Assembly (NCBI GenBank): GCA_016946835.1
Contig: JACVTC010000022.1
Span: forward strand, 38,501 to 102,500
DNA: 64,000 bases
Origin: Neocallimastix lanati (nom. inval.)
Lineage: Eukaryota > Neocallimastigomycota > Neocallimastigomycetes > Neocallimastigales > Neocallimastigaceae
Reading direction: 5' to 3'
The translations under genes and the position numbers were made by a program. Positions 54,274-64,000 of the stretch are shown here, in pieces (the first letter of the stretch is position 1; the number at the start of each line of letters is the position of its first letter). The notes beneath the pieces are model-generated. The model ran no database searches and was not told the origin of the DNA. It saw nothing but the letters and a program-made list of their open reading frames with translations.

Positions 54274-54836
54274 AAAAAAAAATTAAACTATTAAAAATAT
54301 TTATCGGGAAATTCAATTTTCATAGCTTCATTCATTAGGTGAAGGACGATGATTACCTTTCTGTAGTTCTATAAACTTAACGGACTATTTATAAGAAAAA
54401 TTTATATTAAATAATTTTTGTTGAATTATTTTTTTTATATAAAATAAAAAATTTAAATATTCAAATAAGATTTTTATATATATTAAAATTAATTTTTTTT
54501 TTTTTTAATTATTATTTTTTATTATTATTATTTGTATAATTTTATATACTATTTTTGATTTATTTATTTGACTTTATCTCATTTATTAATCCTTTTTTTT
54601 TTTATACATAATTAATTTAAAAAAAATTTTTTTTTTCTTAATATTTAAATTTCGATAGAAAAGATTAATAATAATTATTTATATTAAATCTTTACATTAA
54701 TAAATTAATTATTTTTTTATTTTTGTTTGATTTTTTGTTAATTTTTAATTGATTTTTGGGTATTTACTTTTGTTTTATTTGTTGCAAGCAATTTGAAATT
54801 TTAAAAATATTTATTATTATCAAAAGGAATCTAGAT
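54274..54836. other. AT-rich spacer, 3' flank of rpiB
   Basis: No gene; A/T runs. It follows the AAAAT array and ends at the stop codon of the minus-strand isomerase gene. Confidence 0.5.
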
Positions 54837-55950
54837 TTAGTATTCCATGGTTTCAATGGCATGCATCTTTTCGATTCTACCAGTGTGTCTGTTACCTTCA
54901 AATTGAGTACTAAGGAAAGTATCAACCATATCATAAGCAACAGATTCTTCAGTAATTCTGGCACCCATAGCTAAAACATTGGCATCATTGTGCTTTTTAA
55001 TAGTAATTTATTAATATAAAAAGAAATATATAAAGATATAATTAATATATAATTTTATTTAATATATAGAACATATTTAATATATTTAATATATATAATG
55101 ATATAATATATAAATTAATAAATTTAAAATTATAAATATATATTTTTTATTAATTACTTGTCTTGACATTTCAGCAGTGTAATGGTCATGGCAAAGAGCA
55201 CAACGAATACCATGAACCTTGTTAGCAGACATAGAAATACCAATACCAGAACCACAAACAACAATACCAAATTTTGTTTCTTAATATGCATATATATAGA
55301 AAAAATAGTATATATATAGGTTAATTATTTCATATTTAAGAACATCACTTTTTTTTATTAATAATTAATGTTTAATTTTTATATCAAATAATATAAAATT
55401 TAAAATGTTTATATGTATATCTCAAAAATATTAAAATTTATTAGATAATATAATATTTTTATCTTATTTCAATTTTTTATAAAAAAATATATAAATAAAT
55501 TGAAATAAATTTATATTTATGTTATTTAATATTGTTTTTGTTTTTGTTTTTGTTTTAATTATATATGCTTACCGTATTCTCTCTTTGGCTTTAAGTATTG
55601 AAGACAAACTTCTTTAGCAAAATCTGGGTAATCACACTATAAATAAAAAAAAATTTTTTTTAACGATTATAAATATTTAATTAATTGACTTTATTTTATT
55701 ATATAGTTCAATAAAACCAATTTATATAAATATATATATATATATAATTAAAAAAACAAAAATAATAATTCCATACTCTTTCTTCTTTGTGAACACCAAC
55801 ATCAATGAGATCCCATCCGGACTTCTTCTTTATGTATTCAACTAATTTCACTCTTAATGGATAACCAGCATGATCAGAACCAATAATAATAAGCTTCTTG
55901 TTAGAAGGATCTTCAACAACGTATTTAGCTAAAGGAAGAGCTACGGACAT
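54837..55950 (-). CDS. rpiB: Ribose-5-phosphate isomerase B, 4 exons
   Basis: Exons on minus 55950-55777, 55636-55573, 55279-55158, 54992-54837 join in frame (donors GTATGG, GTAAGC, GTAATT; AG acceptors) to 171 residues; bacterial RpiB is ~150. Conserved parts: GSDHAG (24-29), catalytic Cys88 in [20 protein letters not shown], and [13 protein letters not shown]. It interconverts ribose-5-phosphate and ribulose-5-phosphate in the pentose phosphate pathway, in the cytosol. Animals, plants and yeast use the unrelated RpiA, while RpiB is typical of bacteria, trypanosomatids and some fungi, so an old bacterial origin is plausible. The three introns and AT-rich codon use show that it is settled in the host genome. 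The extra ~13 N-terminal residues ([14 protein letters not shown]) precede the core. Confidence 0.95.
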
Positions 55951-56655
55951 CTTGACTTGTTTTTTTTATTTAATATTTTTTATTTAAAATAAAAAAAATT
56001 AATAATTTTTTAAGTTTAGTGTATTATCAATAAAATAAAATTTTTCTTCTTTTATAAGAAATTAAAAAATTTCCATAATATGATTGGTTTAAAATATTAT
56101 AAGAAATTTTTTCAACATCAGTTTAATACTACTAAAAAAAAACTTCATTAAACAATACCATAATTATAAATATATATTAATATCTGGTTCCCAATCTCTA
56201 ACCATTTAATATTACTGATAATATGTTAGAAAATTCTTTTTGAATATGATTTACATAATATATACTAACTTTTTTTTTTTTATTTATTTAAACAATGAAT
56301 AAGTTATAATAATCTATATTATAAATGGGAGAGTATTTTTTTTTTTTTTTTTAATTTTGATATGATCAAAATTTAATAATTTTTTTAATTACAACTTTTA
56401 TTAAAAAAAAAATTAAAAAAAATTAAAAAAAAGTACACTAAAAAAAAATTAATTATTTGATTAAATTAATATATTTAATCGATTTTAATAAATAATCTCT
56501 ATATATTATTAGCTATATTTATTATATATTAATGACATATTATACTCTATATAATATATGTAATAATAATTAAATAATTTTAATTTAAAATTACTCAATA
56601 GAATTAATGTTCATATATATTTATATATTTATTAAATAAAATTTTTATATATTTA
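55951..56655. other. AT-rich spacer upstream of rpiB
   Basis: Contains the rpiB promoter just above 55950 and then A/T low complexity. Nothing else recognised. Confidence 0.5.
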
Positions 56656-56865
56656 TAATTTATTATTATTTATTATTTATTATTTATTATTTATTATTTA
56701 TTATTTATTATTTATTATTTATTATTTATTATTTATTATTTATTATTTATTATTTATTATTTATTATTTATTATTTATTATTTATTATTTATTATTTATT
56801 ATTTATTATTTATTATTTATTATTTATTATTTATTATTTATTATTTATTATTTATTATTATTATT
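56656..56865. repeat. TATTTAT heptamer array
   Basis: About 210 bases of perfect TTATTATTTATTATTTA-type repeat. It is the reverse complement of the ATAAATA arrays at 30.7-32.0 kb. Confidence 0.95.
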
Positions 56866-57118
56866 ATTATGGTTAACAGGAGAGAAGTGGATAGTACATT
56901 CATGATATTTTATAAAATATATGTCACGTGAAGACATTTGTTACATATATATAAGTTACACGAAATACTAACATAAATTTATACAACATAAAATAAACTT
57001 AAACTAATTTACATAAAACAAAAATATTAATAAAATAATATGAATAAATATAGAGTATAATTATTAAAGTACCCTCAAATGAGACTTTTATATAAAAATA
57101 TTATTTATAAATTTTAGT

Positions 57119-58060
57119 ATTTGAGCATCATTTGAATCTTTTGTTAATATGTCTTCTAGCATGTTTTCTGTATCTATATATTCTTATCTTTAATATATTA
57201 TTTCTATTAACATGGTATCTGATATCGATATATTTTAATTTTTTATTAATTTCACCATATTCCATTATACATTTACTTGCTTGATTGTTGGCATAGATCG
57301 TTATGTTTAATTTCTTACCTTGTATTTCTTTAGTAATATTCCTTAGCTGTAATATTTTCTTGACACTTTCTGAAGTACTTACATATCCAACATCTGTAGT
57401 AGAAGTTGCAACACAAAATTGCATTTTAAATATAACCCTTAACTCCTTGCATATATTCAATAAAGCTATTCTGAGAAATTACACAGCTATTATTTTACTT
57501 TTCTACTCTAATTCCTAAGATATATTCGATTGGTCCACAATTTGACATTTTGAATTTTCTTTTAATTTTTGAGATTTTATCTTTGATGTATTTTATTTCT
57601 CTAGAAATAACCATATCATCACCGTAGAGTCCAATTATACATTTAGTTTTATTATGTAATGTATATTTAAATAGGCATTGTTCTACTTTTATTTGTTTAA
57701 AATTATTAATTGAAAATTTTTTATTGCGTCATACCATTATCCGCCTAATTACTTAAGGTCATATAAAGCTTTATTAAGTTTCATGTATCCCCTCACAAAG
57801 TCCCCTTTAGGAATGGTAGTGTAAATATCTTTTTTTGAGAGAAGCACTAAAATAAGCAGCCTTAATATCAAGTTGGAAGATGACCTAATGAAAAGTAGTA
57901 GATAGAGCAAAAATGAGCTTAAGACTATCATTTTTTAAAGTAGAAAAAAAAGAGTGAGATCATAATCAATACCCCATTTTTGATAGAAACCTCAAACAAC
58001 AAACGAGCTTTATTTTCATAAATAAAATTATTACTGTCTCCTTTAGTAGAAAAAACCTTA
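57119..58060 (-). mobile_element. Decayed Ty1/copia pol remnant
   Basis: On minus the order is pieces of reverse transcriptase (QLDIKAAY-like sequence near 57860; KGDFVRGYMKLNKALYDLK near 57760; a YGDDMVI-type site near 57620), then RNase H (CVATSTTDVGYVSTSES, ~57350-57420; NNQASKCIMEYGEINKKLKYIDIRYH, ~57190-57300). The copia element at 4.9-17.2 kb has the same pattern but clearly different residues, so this is an older relative. It is broken many times and no LTR is recognised. Confidence 0.85.
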
Positions 58061-58095
58061 AATAAATACATATAAACTAATATAAAATTGTATAA

Positions 58096-58198
58096 ATTAT
58101 ATTTCGTATTTTGGTACATAGAAGTTCTATTTAATTATTGAGTATAATTATATTTCGTATTTTGGTACATAGAAGTTCTATTTAATTATTGAGTATTA
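58096..58198. repeat. Tandem duplication of a ~51-bp unit
   Basis: TATTTCGTATTTTGGTACAT..GAAGTTCTATTTAATTATTGAGTA occurs twice back to back, with no difference seen in the shared part. It borders the copia remnant. Confidence 0.85.
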
Positions 58199-58582
58199 AT
58201 CACATAAATTTATATATATTATTATTTTTAACATTTGTAAAAATTAATAATTATTTAATTTTACTAAAGAATAAAATGAAATAATTATGTAATTTTCAAG
58301 GACATAGTATAAAGTATATTCAAACACCAAATATTTAAATTAATGTGAAATATGAAATATACTCTACATTTTTTAAAATAAAAGTTAATAAATTAAGATT
58401 ATTTTAATCATTATTTTATTAAAAAAAAATAAATTATTAATTTAATTTTATGATGAAAATATTACTACTACTAGCAAATATTGTACTAAAAATTTATTCT
58501 AAATCATTATTATTTTTATAATATATATTTTTATTCTTTGTTATTAATAATTATGAATTTTCTTTAATTTTCCATTAGTTAT

Positions 58583-58583
<1 letters not shown>
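58199..58583. other. AT-rich spacer, nothing recognised
   Basis: No frame or repeat of note; ends at a long T run. Confidence 0.5.
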
Positions 58584-58641
<58 letters not shown>

Positions 58642-59185
58642 ATTATAGTAATATTAATAATTATAGTAATAAAACGAAAATAATAATCTATATATTAATT
58701 TATATTTCATTATAAAAATACTAACAATAATAATAATAACAACATATAATAATGACATTATACTAGTATTAACAAATAATAATAATTGATAAACTATATA
58801 ATAGCTGTAATAATAAATACGACAATATGTTTTTTTCTAAAAAAAGAATAATATTAAAATTATTTAATATTTTAATATAATCCAATAGTTGATGTTCGAA
58901 CGCCATATTTAGTATTCTTGTTGCTAGTGCTAGTGCATAGAGCGCTTGATCTGTAAGAGGATTAGTGTAGTTGTTTCTCTCTCGATGACGGTTCAAGAGA
59001 TCACTGCAAAGAAGCCTATATCGTATAAAACGGCGTATAGGGAATGTCATTTATATTAGCCTTGCTTAGAGAGAGGTAGGCATTAACGCCGAAATAGTAT
59101 AGAAAAGAATCCAATAAGAGTCAGATACGTTTGACTGGAGGCCCTATTATCCTTCCCTCTTGTTAATCCCAATCTAAAAATAAAA
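58584..59185 (-). repeat. Possible retroposon: GC-richer body with poly-A tail on minus
   Basis: A ~300-bp body of normal complexity (58875-59175) stands out in A/T DNA. On minus it contains a 93-residue open stretch from 59050 (MTFPIRRFIRYRLL..YALALATRIL). A ~50-base T run (58584-58633) lies to its left, which would be an A tail on minus, but ~240 bp of AT-rich sequence separates the two. I see no convincing A and B boxes at its head and no clear target duplication. It shares no sequence with the SINE at 5.7-6.3 kb. It could equally be a gene relic. Confidence 0.35.
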
Positions 59186-60846
59186 AAAATACAAATATCA
59201 TATATAATTCAATATTTGAATATGACACAGATATTATAATAAATATAATAATAATATTATTGGTAATAACAGTATAATTATATGTAATTGTATTAATATA
59301 CAAATATTAATAATTATAGTAATTGATTATTAAATATAATTAATACGTTTATATTAAATAAAAATAAATTATAATGATAAAATAATAATCTAATAAGAAG
59401 AAATAATATCAAAAGTAATAATGATGTCAGTGGTCATTGTATTGATAATAATAGTGATAGTATTAATAAAAGTTGTAATTTATTTTGATTGGAAATTAAT
59501 ATACAATAAATATTACTAATTAAAATTATTTTTATATTTCATATAGTTTATTCAATTAATGGTGTATTTGGTCAGAATAGAAAAAAAATAATATGAAAAG
59601 AACGCATATTTTTTGAATATTTTTTTAAATTCTTTTTTTTTTAAATAGGGCAAGTATAATTAACTACAATTTCCAAAAATAATAAAAATGTTAATATTTA
59701 TCAACCTCTTCTAATTGAATAATAATAAAAAAAGGTCTTTTCTAAATAAATATTTTTTATATTGATTTTTTGACATCTATTTTTTGACATTTATTGAATA
59801 TTATCTAATAGCTAATATATAATATTATATATTTTAAATTAGAATTATGATAAGTTAATATATTAAATATTAATATTTAAATTTTTTTTTTAAATATTTA
59901 AAAAAAAAATAAATTTGTATTAATATTGATATAGTTCAAAATATAAATAAATATTCAATTATATAACTAAATAAATAAGTACATAATTAATAAATTAATA
60001 TATGAATATATAATAATTAAATAAATAAATAAAATATATAAGTAATTAATTAATATTAAACTTTTTTTATTAAAAATTATAAATATAAATAAAAATAAAA
60101 TATTTATATATAGTTTTTCTTATTTTTATTTTTTATAAAATAGAAATAGTAAACTATATTTCTTTACTTCCATAAATAATAATAAGTAGCTTAAGGATAA
60201 AATTTGTAAAATTAAAGGAACTTTTAAATTTGATAAAATAAAACATAAATATAATTAATTTATAATAATTTTGTATATTTTTGATTTTGAAAACTATTAA
60301 TTATTGTTAAAATATATATATATATAATATATGTAAAAACAAATAGTTTTTTATCTTCTTTTTTTTTTTAAAAAAAATAACAATAATAATAATTTATTAA
60401 TTCTGAATTTCATTAACATCTAATTAAATACATTAATAAATATATATAATAAATTTTATTATATTATATATGTATATATATATATATATTTTTTTTTTTT
60501 TCGAAGTACAATTTTGACTCTTATTTATTCTTAATCTTTTTAATTATAATTTTAATAAAAGCCTTTAAAGTATTATTAATAATGTATATTTTTTTTAATT
60601 AATTACATTTTTAGATTTTCGAACAATTATTTGATTATTTAATAATGAATTAAAAATTTTTTATTACTTGTGTTTTAAAGATTATAAAGAAATTAAAAGT
60701 GCATTTAATCATAAAACATTTTTTTAAATTATTCAATTTAATAATCATAATTCGATATATAAATGAAATTTTTATAAATTATTAAATGAATACATTGGAT
60801 ATTACATTTAAATTTTTATTCTAATATTAAAATTATTATAAGTAAA
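59186..60846. other. Long AT-rich spacer
   Basis: No gene recognised on either strand. Includes (TA)n stretches (60310-60330, 60470-60490). The last part is the promoter/5' UTR of the zinc-finger gene. Confidence 0.5.
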
Positions 60847-61150
60847 ATGACATTACCAAGGCAAAATTCAAATACAATGTCGTCTCGTTTTAAACAGAAT
60901 AAACCATTATTATCACGACAACCTATAAATAAAAATGAAATTTCATCTTCAAATTTAATTAAATCTAATTCAAAATCTGATAATGATATATTGAAAAAAG
61001 AATTAAAATTATGTTCTCAAGTTTGGGCGAAATTATTAAAATTGCCAATCATAAAGTATTTAGAGAAAAAGGTAAATTTATATTGTAACCAAATCTATTT
61101 TATCAAACTTTTAAATCGTACTTTTTTAAATTAATAAAATTTCATTGCTA

Positions 61151-61192
<42 letters not shown>

Positions 61193-62866
61193 TATTTAGC
61201 ATCATCCAAATATACATTTAGATACAAAAATATTAAATGAAATTACTTTAGTATACGAAAAAATTAATAAAGAGGAATATACAGGAAAAGATGAATTCTA
61301 TTCATTAATTATGGAAATTATAAATAAATTCGGTTTAATATGTAAACCAACAACACAGGTTTATATGGATTATAATAATTTAAAATTAATATTTAATACA
61401 GAATGGAATAAATGTTTAAATATAATGAAATTAAATAAAGGTAAAATTGATTTGAAATTAATAATAATATTTATTATTACAAAAATATTATATATCTAAA
61501 TTTAAAAATTAATCAATAAAATCTTAAAATTAATTATAGAATTTATAACAAGTCCTAAAATGAATAAAATTATTTGTCATATATGCAATGAGGAATTTAA
61601 ATTAAAAAGAGATTTTAAAAATCATTTAAAAACATGTTCAATAAATAATCCGAAATCATCAATTAAAAATGAAGAAAATAAAATTAATAATAGCAATAAT
61701 AATACTAAAGTAGTGATGCCAAATACTTCATTTTCTTCCCCACCACCTAATGTTAAATATAAATATGAAAAAAAAGATACTCAAAAAAATGAAAAAAAGG
61801 AATTATCTGTATCATATAAACATTATTCTAAATTTTTTAAACCAGAATTTAATATGGAAGCAATTAAAATTGGTGACTCAATAGATTGTCCATTTAATAA
61901 TTGTACAAGTACATCGTCAAGTTTAGCAAAACTTGTTACTCATATTATGACAAATCATCAAGATAAACTGACCGTTATATCAGATTATTATTGTTCTGTT
62001 TGTGGGAAAAGACTTCCCGATATTGTAACCCTACTTATTCATAATGTTGAACATCAGCATAATAAACGAAGAAAAATATTTTCTAAAGATCATACTTCCA
62101 ATACTGCATCATCGTCTTCTTCATTAATAAACCCTTTAAATCCTATATCAAATTCATTTATCCCTATAAACACTGCAATCACAAAATCATCACTACCTTT
62201 ACCTTATAATAACAATAAAAATAAATCTATAAATTCTAAATCTTCTAAGCTAAAACGGAAGTATCCATTTGACAATTCAAATAAACTTAATAACTCTAGT
62301 AATACTAGTAATGTAAATTTAACAAAAGCAAATAATATAGTATTAGATACCAATCAAAATAAAAATCAAGAAAATGAAAAGTATCCATTAACTCCATCCC
62401 CTACATCGTCTTTATCCCAAAATTTGCAAACTTCTCCTACTAAAATTAATAATATGGGAAGTGAAGATCAATCTAAAGAAAATAATTTATCTTTAAATAA
62501 TAATAATATTAATATTAAAGATATAGATATGGAGAAAGAAAAGGAGTTAAAAGATTACTCAGAAGATGTTTTGAAAGAAAAAAACAATATTGTATTAGAA
62601 AATACTTTAGAAAATAAATTAAAAAATAATATATCAGAAAAAGAGCAATTACAATTAGATCAAACTAGTAATAATATATTGCAATTAAAATCATCATCAA
62701 ATAAAATACCTAATAATAATAATAATAATATACCATCTCCTATTTCATCACCAATTTCACATAAGATAAATACTCAACATATTAAAGGTAAATATTTTGT
62801 ACTTTGATTAAAATGATAAATATTACTATTAATTTAATAAATATTATTAATTTAATATTAAATATT

Positions 62867-62917
<51 letters not shown>

Positions 62918-63086
62918 AATAAATAAATAAATAAAAAGCATAATTAATAAATTATAAATAAAAAATTATAAATTAAAAATGATAAATGATAAATAATAAT
63001 TAATAATTAATAAAATAAATAATAAATACAAAAATAATGTAATAAAAATAATTTTCAAATATAAATTATATATATATATTAATATA

Positions 63087-63150
<64 letters not shown>

Positions 63151-64000
63151 TTTAAACAAATAGATAATACGATATTGTCATCACCAAATACTTCACATTC
63201 TAAAAGTGAAAGTTCTTCTTCCACAGTCTCTTATACGCGATCAAAATTAAGAATTCCTTGTGTTGTTAAAACATGTAAAAAGACATATAAAAATATTAAA
63301 GGACTTAAAACACATATTAGTAGATATCATCCAGAAGTTCAAGTTAATATTGAAGAACTAGTAGCATCTTATAAAGTTCAATCTGAACAAGAAGAATCAA
63401 AAGAAAATAAAAAAGTCCATAATATTTTACCAGTTACAACATCTTCACATATCAATATGAATGCTTCTACCAGTGCTAACCTCAATATGAATATTAATTT
63501 GAATATTAATAAAAATGAAAATCCTAAAAATAATAATAAAAACAATAATGTCAATAACAGTAACACTAATAATAATAGTAAAATAAGTACATCAAATTCA
63601 AATTTACTTTCTATCGAAAACAATCCATTATTAAATATAACATCAGATCCAATGAATCTTGATAAATCACTTTCTTCAGAATTATTAAAAAATATTATTA
63701 AAGGAAAAAATACATTTAATGAAATTGAAGATAATAAAAAAGGAAAATTAGATTCATTAGATAATAATTCGATGAATATTGATGGTAATTTATATATATA
63801 TTATTTATTATCAATATTTTATGTTATAAATATTCTATATTATTATTTTAATTTTTTTTTTTTTATTTTTTTATTTATTTATTTAATTTTAATAACATAT
63901 GTTTATATTTTGTATTACTATTTTTGATAATACATGTATATATATATTTATATTATCGTATTTCATATATATTAATTAATATAATAATATTTAATAGCTA
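60847..64000 (+). CDS. Multi C2H2 zinc-finger protein (3' end outside window)
   Basis: Exons 60847-61071, 61200-61440, 61540-62787, 63164-63784 join in frame at GTAAAT, GTAAAA, GTAAAT donors and AG acceptors. A last donor GTAATT at 63785 and an acceptor TTTAATAG at 63990-63997 suggest exon 5 begins at 63998. About 778 residues are visible. Residues ~22-155 form a helical region (VWAKLLKLPIIKYLEKK...YTGKDEFYSLIMEIINKFGLI...YNNLKLIFNTEW) faintly like a bromodomain. Zinc fingers follow near residues 168 (CHIC..H..C variant), 272 (CPFNNC..HIMTNH), 307 (CSVC..H..H) and 603 (CVVKTC..HISRYH). Long Asn/Ser/Lys-rich linkers separate them. A nuclear chromatin or transcription role is inferred only from the fingers. 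No orthologue is recognised. Confidence 0.75.
62788..63163 (+). other. Intron 3 of the zinc-finger gene with A run and (TTA)n
   Basis: Runs from GTAAAT donor to AATAG acceptor. It carries a ~40-base A run (62875-62915) and a (TTA)n array (63089-63147), showing that microsatellites are tolerated inside genes here. Confidence 0.7.

Noticed and set aside
54756-54974. 72-residue plus-strand open frame
   Set aside because: Antisense shadow of rpiB exon 4.
58885-58900. B-box-like GTTCGAACGCC
   Set aside because: Lies at the wrong end of the candidate retroposon and has no A box at a proper distance.
63378-63623. 81-residue minus-strand open frame
   Set aside because: Antisense to the Asn-rich part of the zinc-finger gene.

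Overview
Organism. This is nuclear DNA of a eukaryote with extreme AT bias. Intergenic DNA is almost pure A/T, with long poly-A/poly-T runs and (TAA)n, (TTTTA)n and ATAAATA arrays. Genes have several short AT-rich introns (GTAAGT/GTATAT/GTAAAT donors, TAG/AAG acceptors) and proteins rich in Asn/Ser/Lys. LTR retrotransposons of the chromovirus (Ty3/gypsy) and Ty1/copia families are present. One gene looks like a cilium-associated CATIP/RIIa protein, which points to a flagellated fungus. The best overall fit is an anaerobic gut chytrid (Neocallimastigomycota). This is an inference from composition and gene content, not a proven assignment.

Layout. 1-1972: 3' end of a chromovirus with its LTR. 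2034-3187: a ~1.15 kb foldback element built around CGAAATGAAA-type units, with a half copy at ~4130-4243. 4861-17244: a nest, in which a young copia element (minus strand, 254-bp LTRs) carries a tRNA-derived SINE (5728-6258) and an apparently whole chromovirus (6302-13297). 17.2-20.4 kb: microsatellites, including a compound pentamer repeat. 20451-20977: a small secreted-protein gene with a frame problem in a T run. 21.4-26 kb: old chromovirus debris on both strands.

Host genes, with exon structures worked out by eye, lie mostly from 28 kb on. They are an Mms2/UEV-type ubiquitin E2 variant (minus, 27994-29597), a HERP-like ER ubiquitin-like membrane protein (plus, 33280-35539), a CATIP-like RIIa-domain protein (plus, 37207-41614), a LAMTOR4-like Ragulator subunit (minus, 42746-43296 or beyond), prefoldin subunit 1 (plus, 43875-44992), a Ded1/DDX3 RNA helicase (plus, 50172-52388), ribose-5-phosphate isomerase B (minus, 54837-55950) and a multi-zinc-finger protein running off the right edge (plus, 60847-64000). 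Between them lie a repeat with an (AAAAT)n tail (53.4-54.3 kb), copia debris (57.1-58.1 kb) and a possible retroposon (58.6-59.2 kb).

The host genes are unrelated housekeeping genes separated by AT-rich spacers, as is usual in a eukaryote, and there is no operon-like logic. LAMTOR4 and PFD1 are divergent neighbours and may share a promoter region. I found no clear new multi-gene system. The most unusual items are the foldback family, the dispersed compound pentamer repeat, the long-bodied SINE, the copia primer site matching the tRNA-Lys anticodon arm, and the CATIP-like gene.
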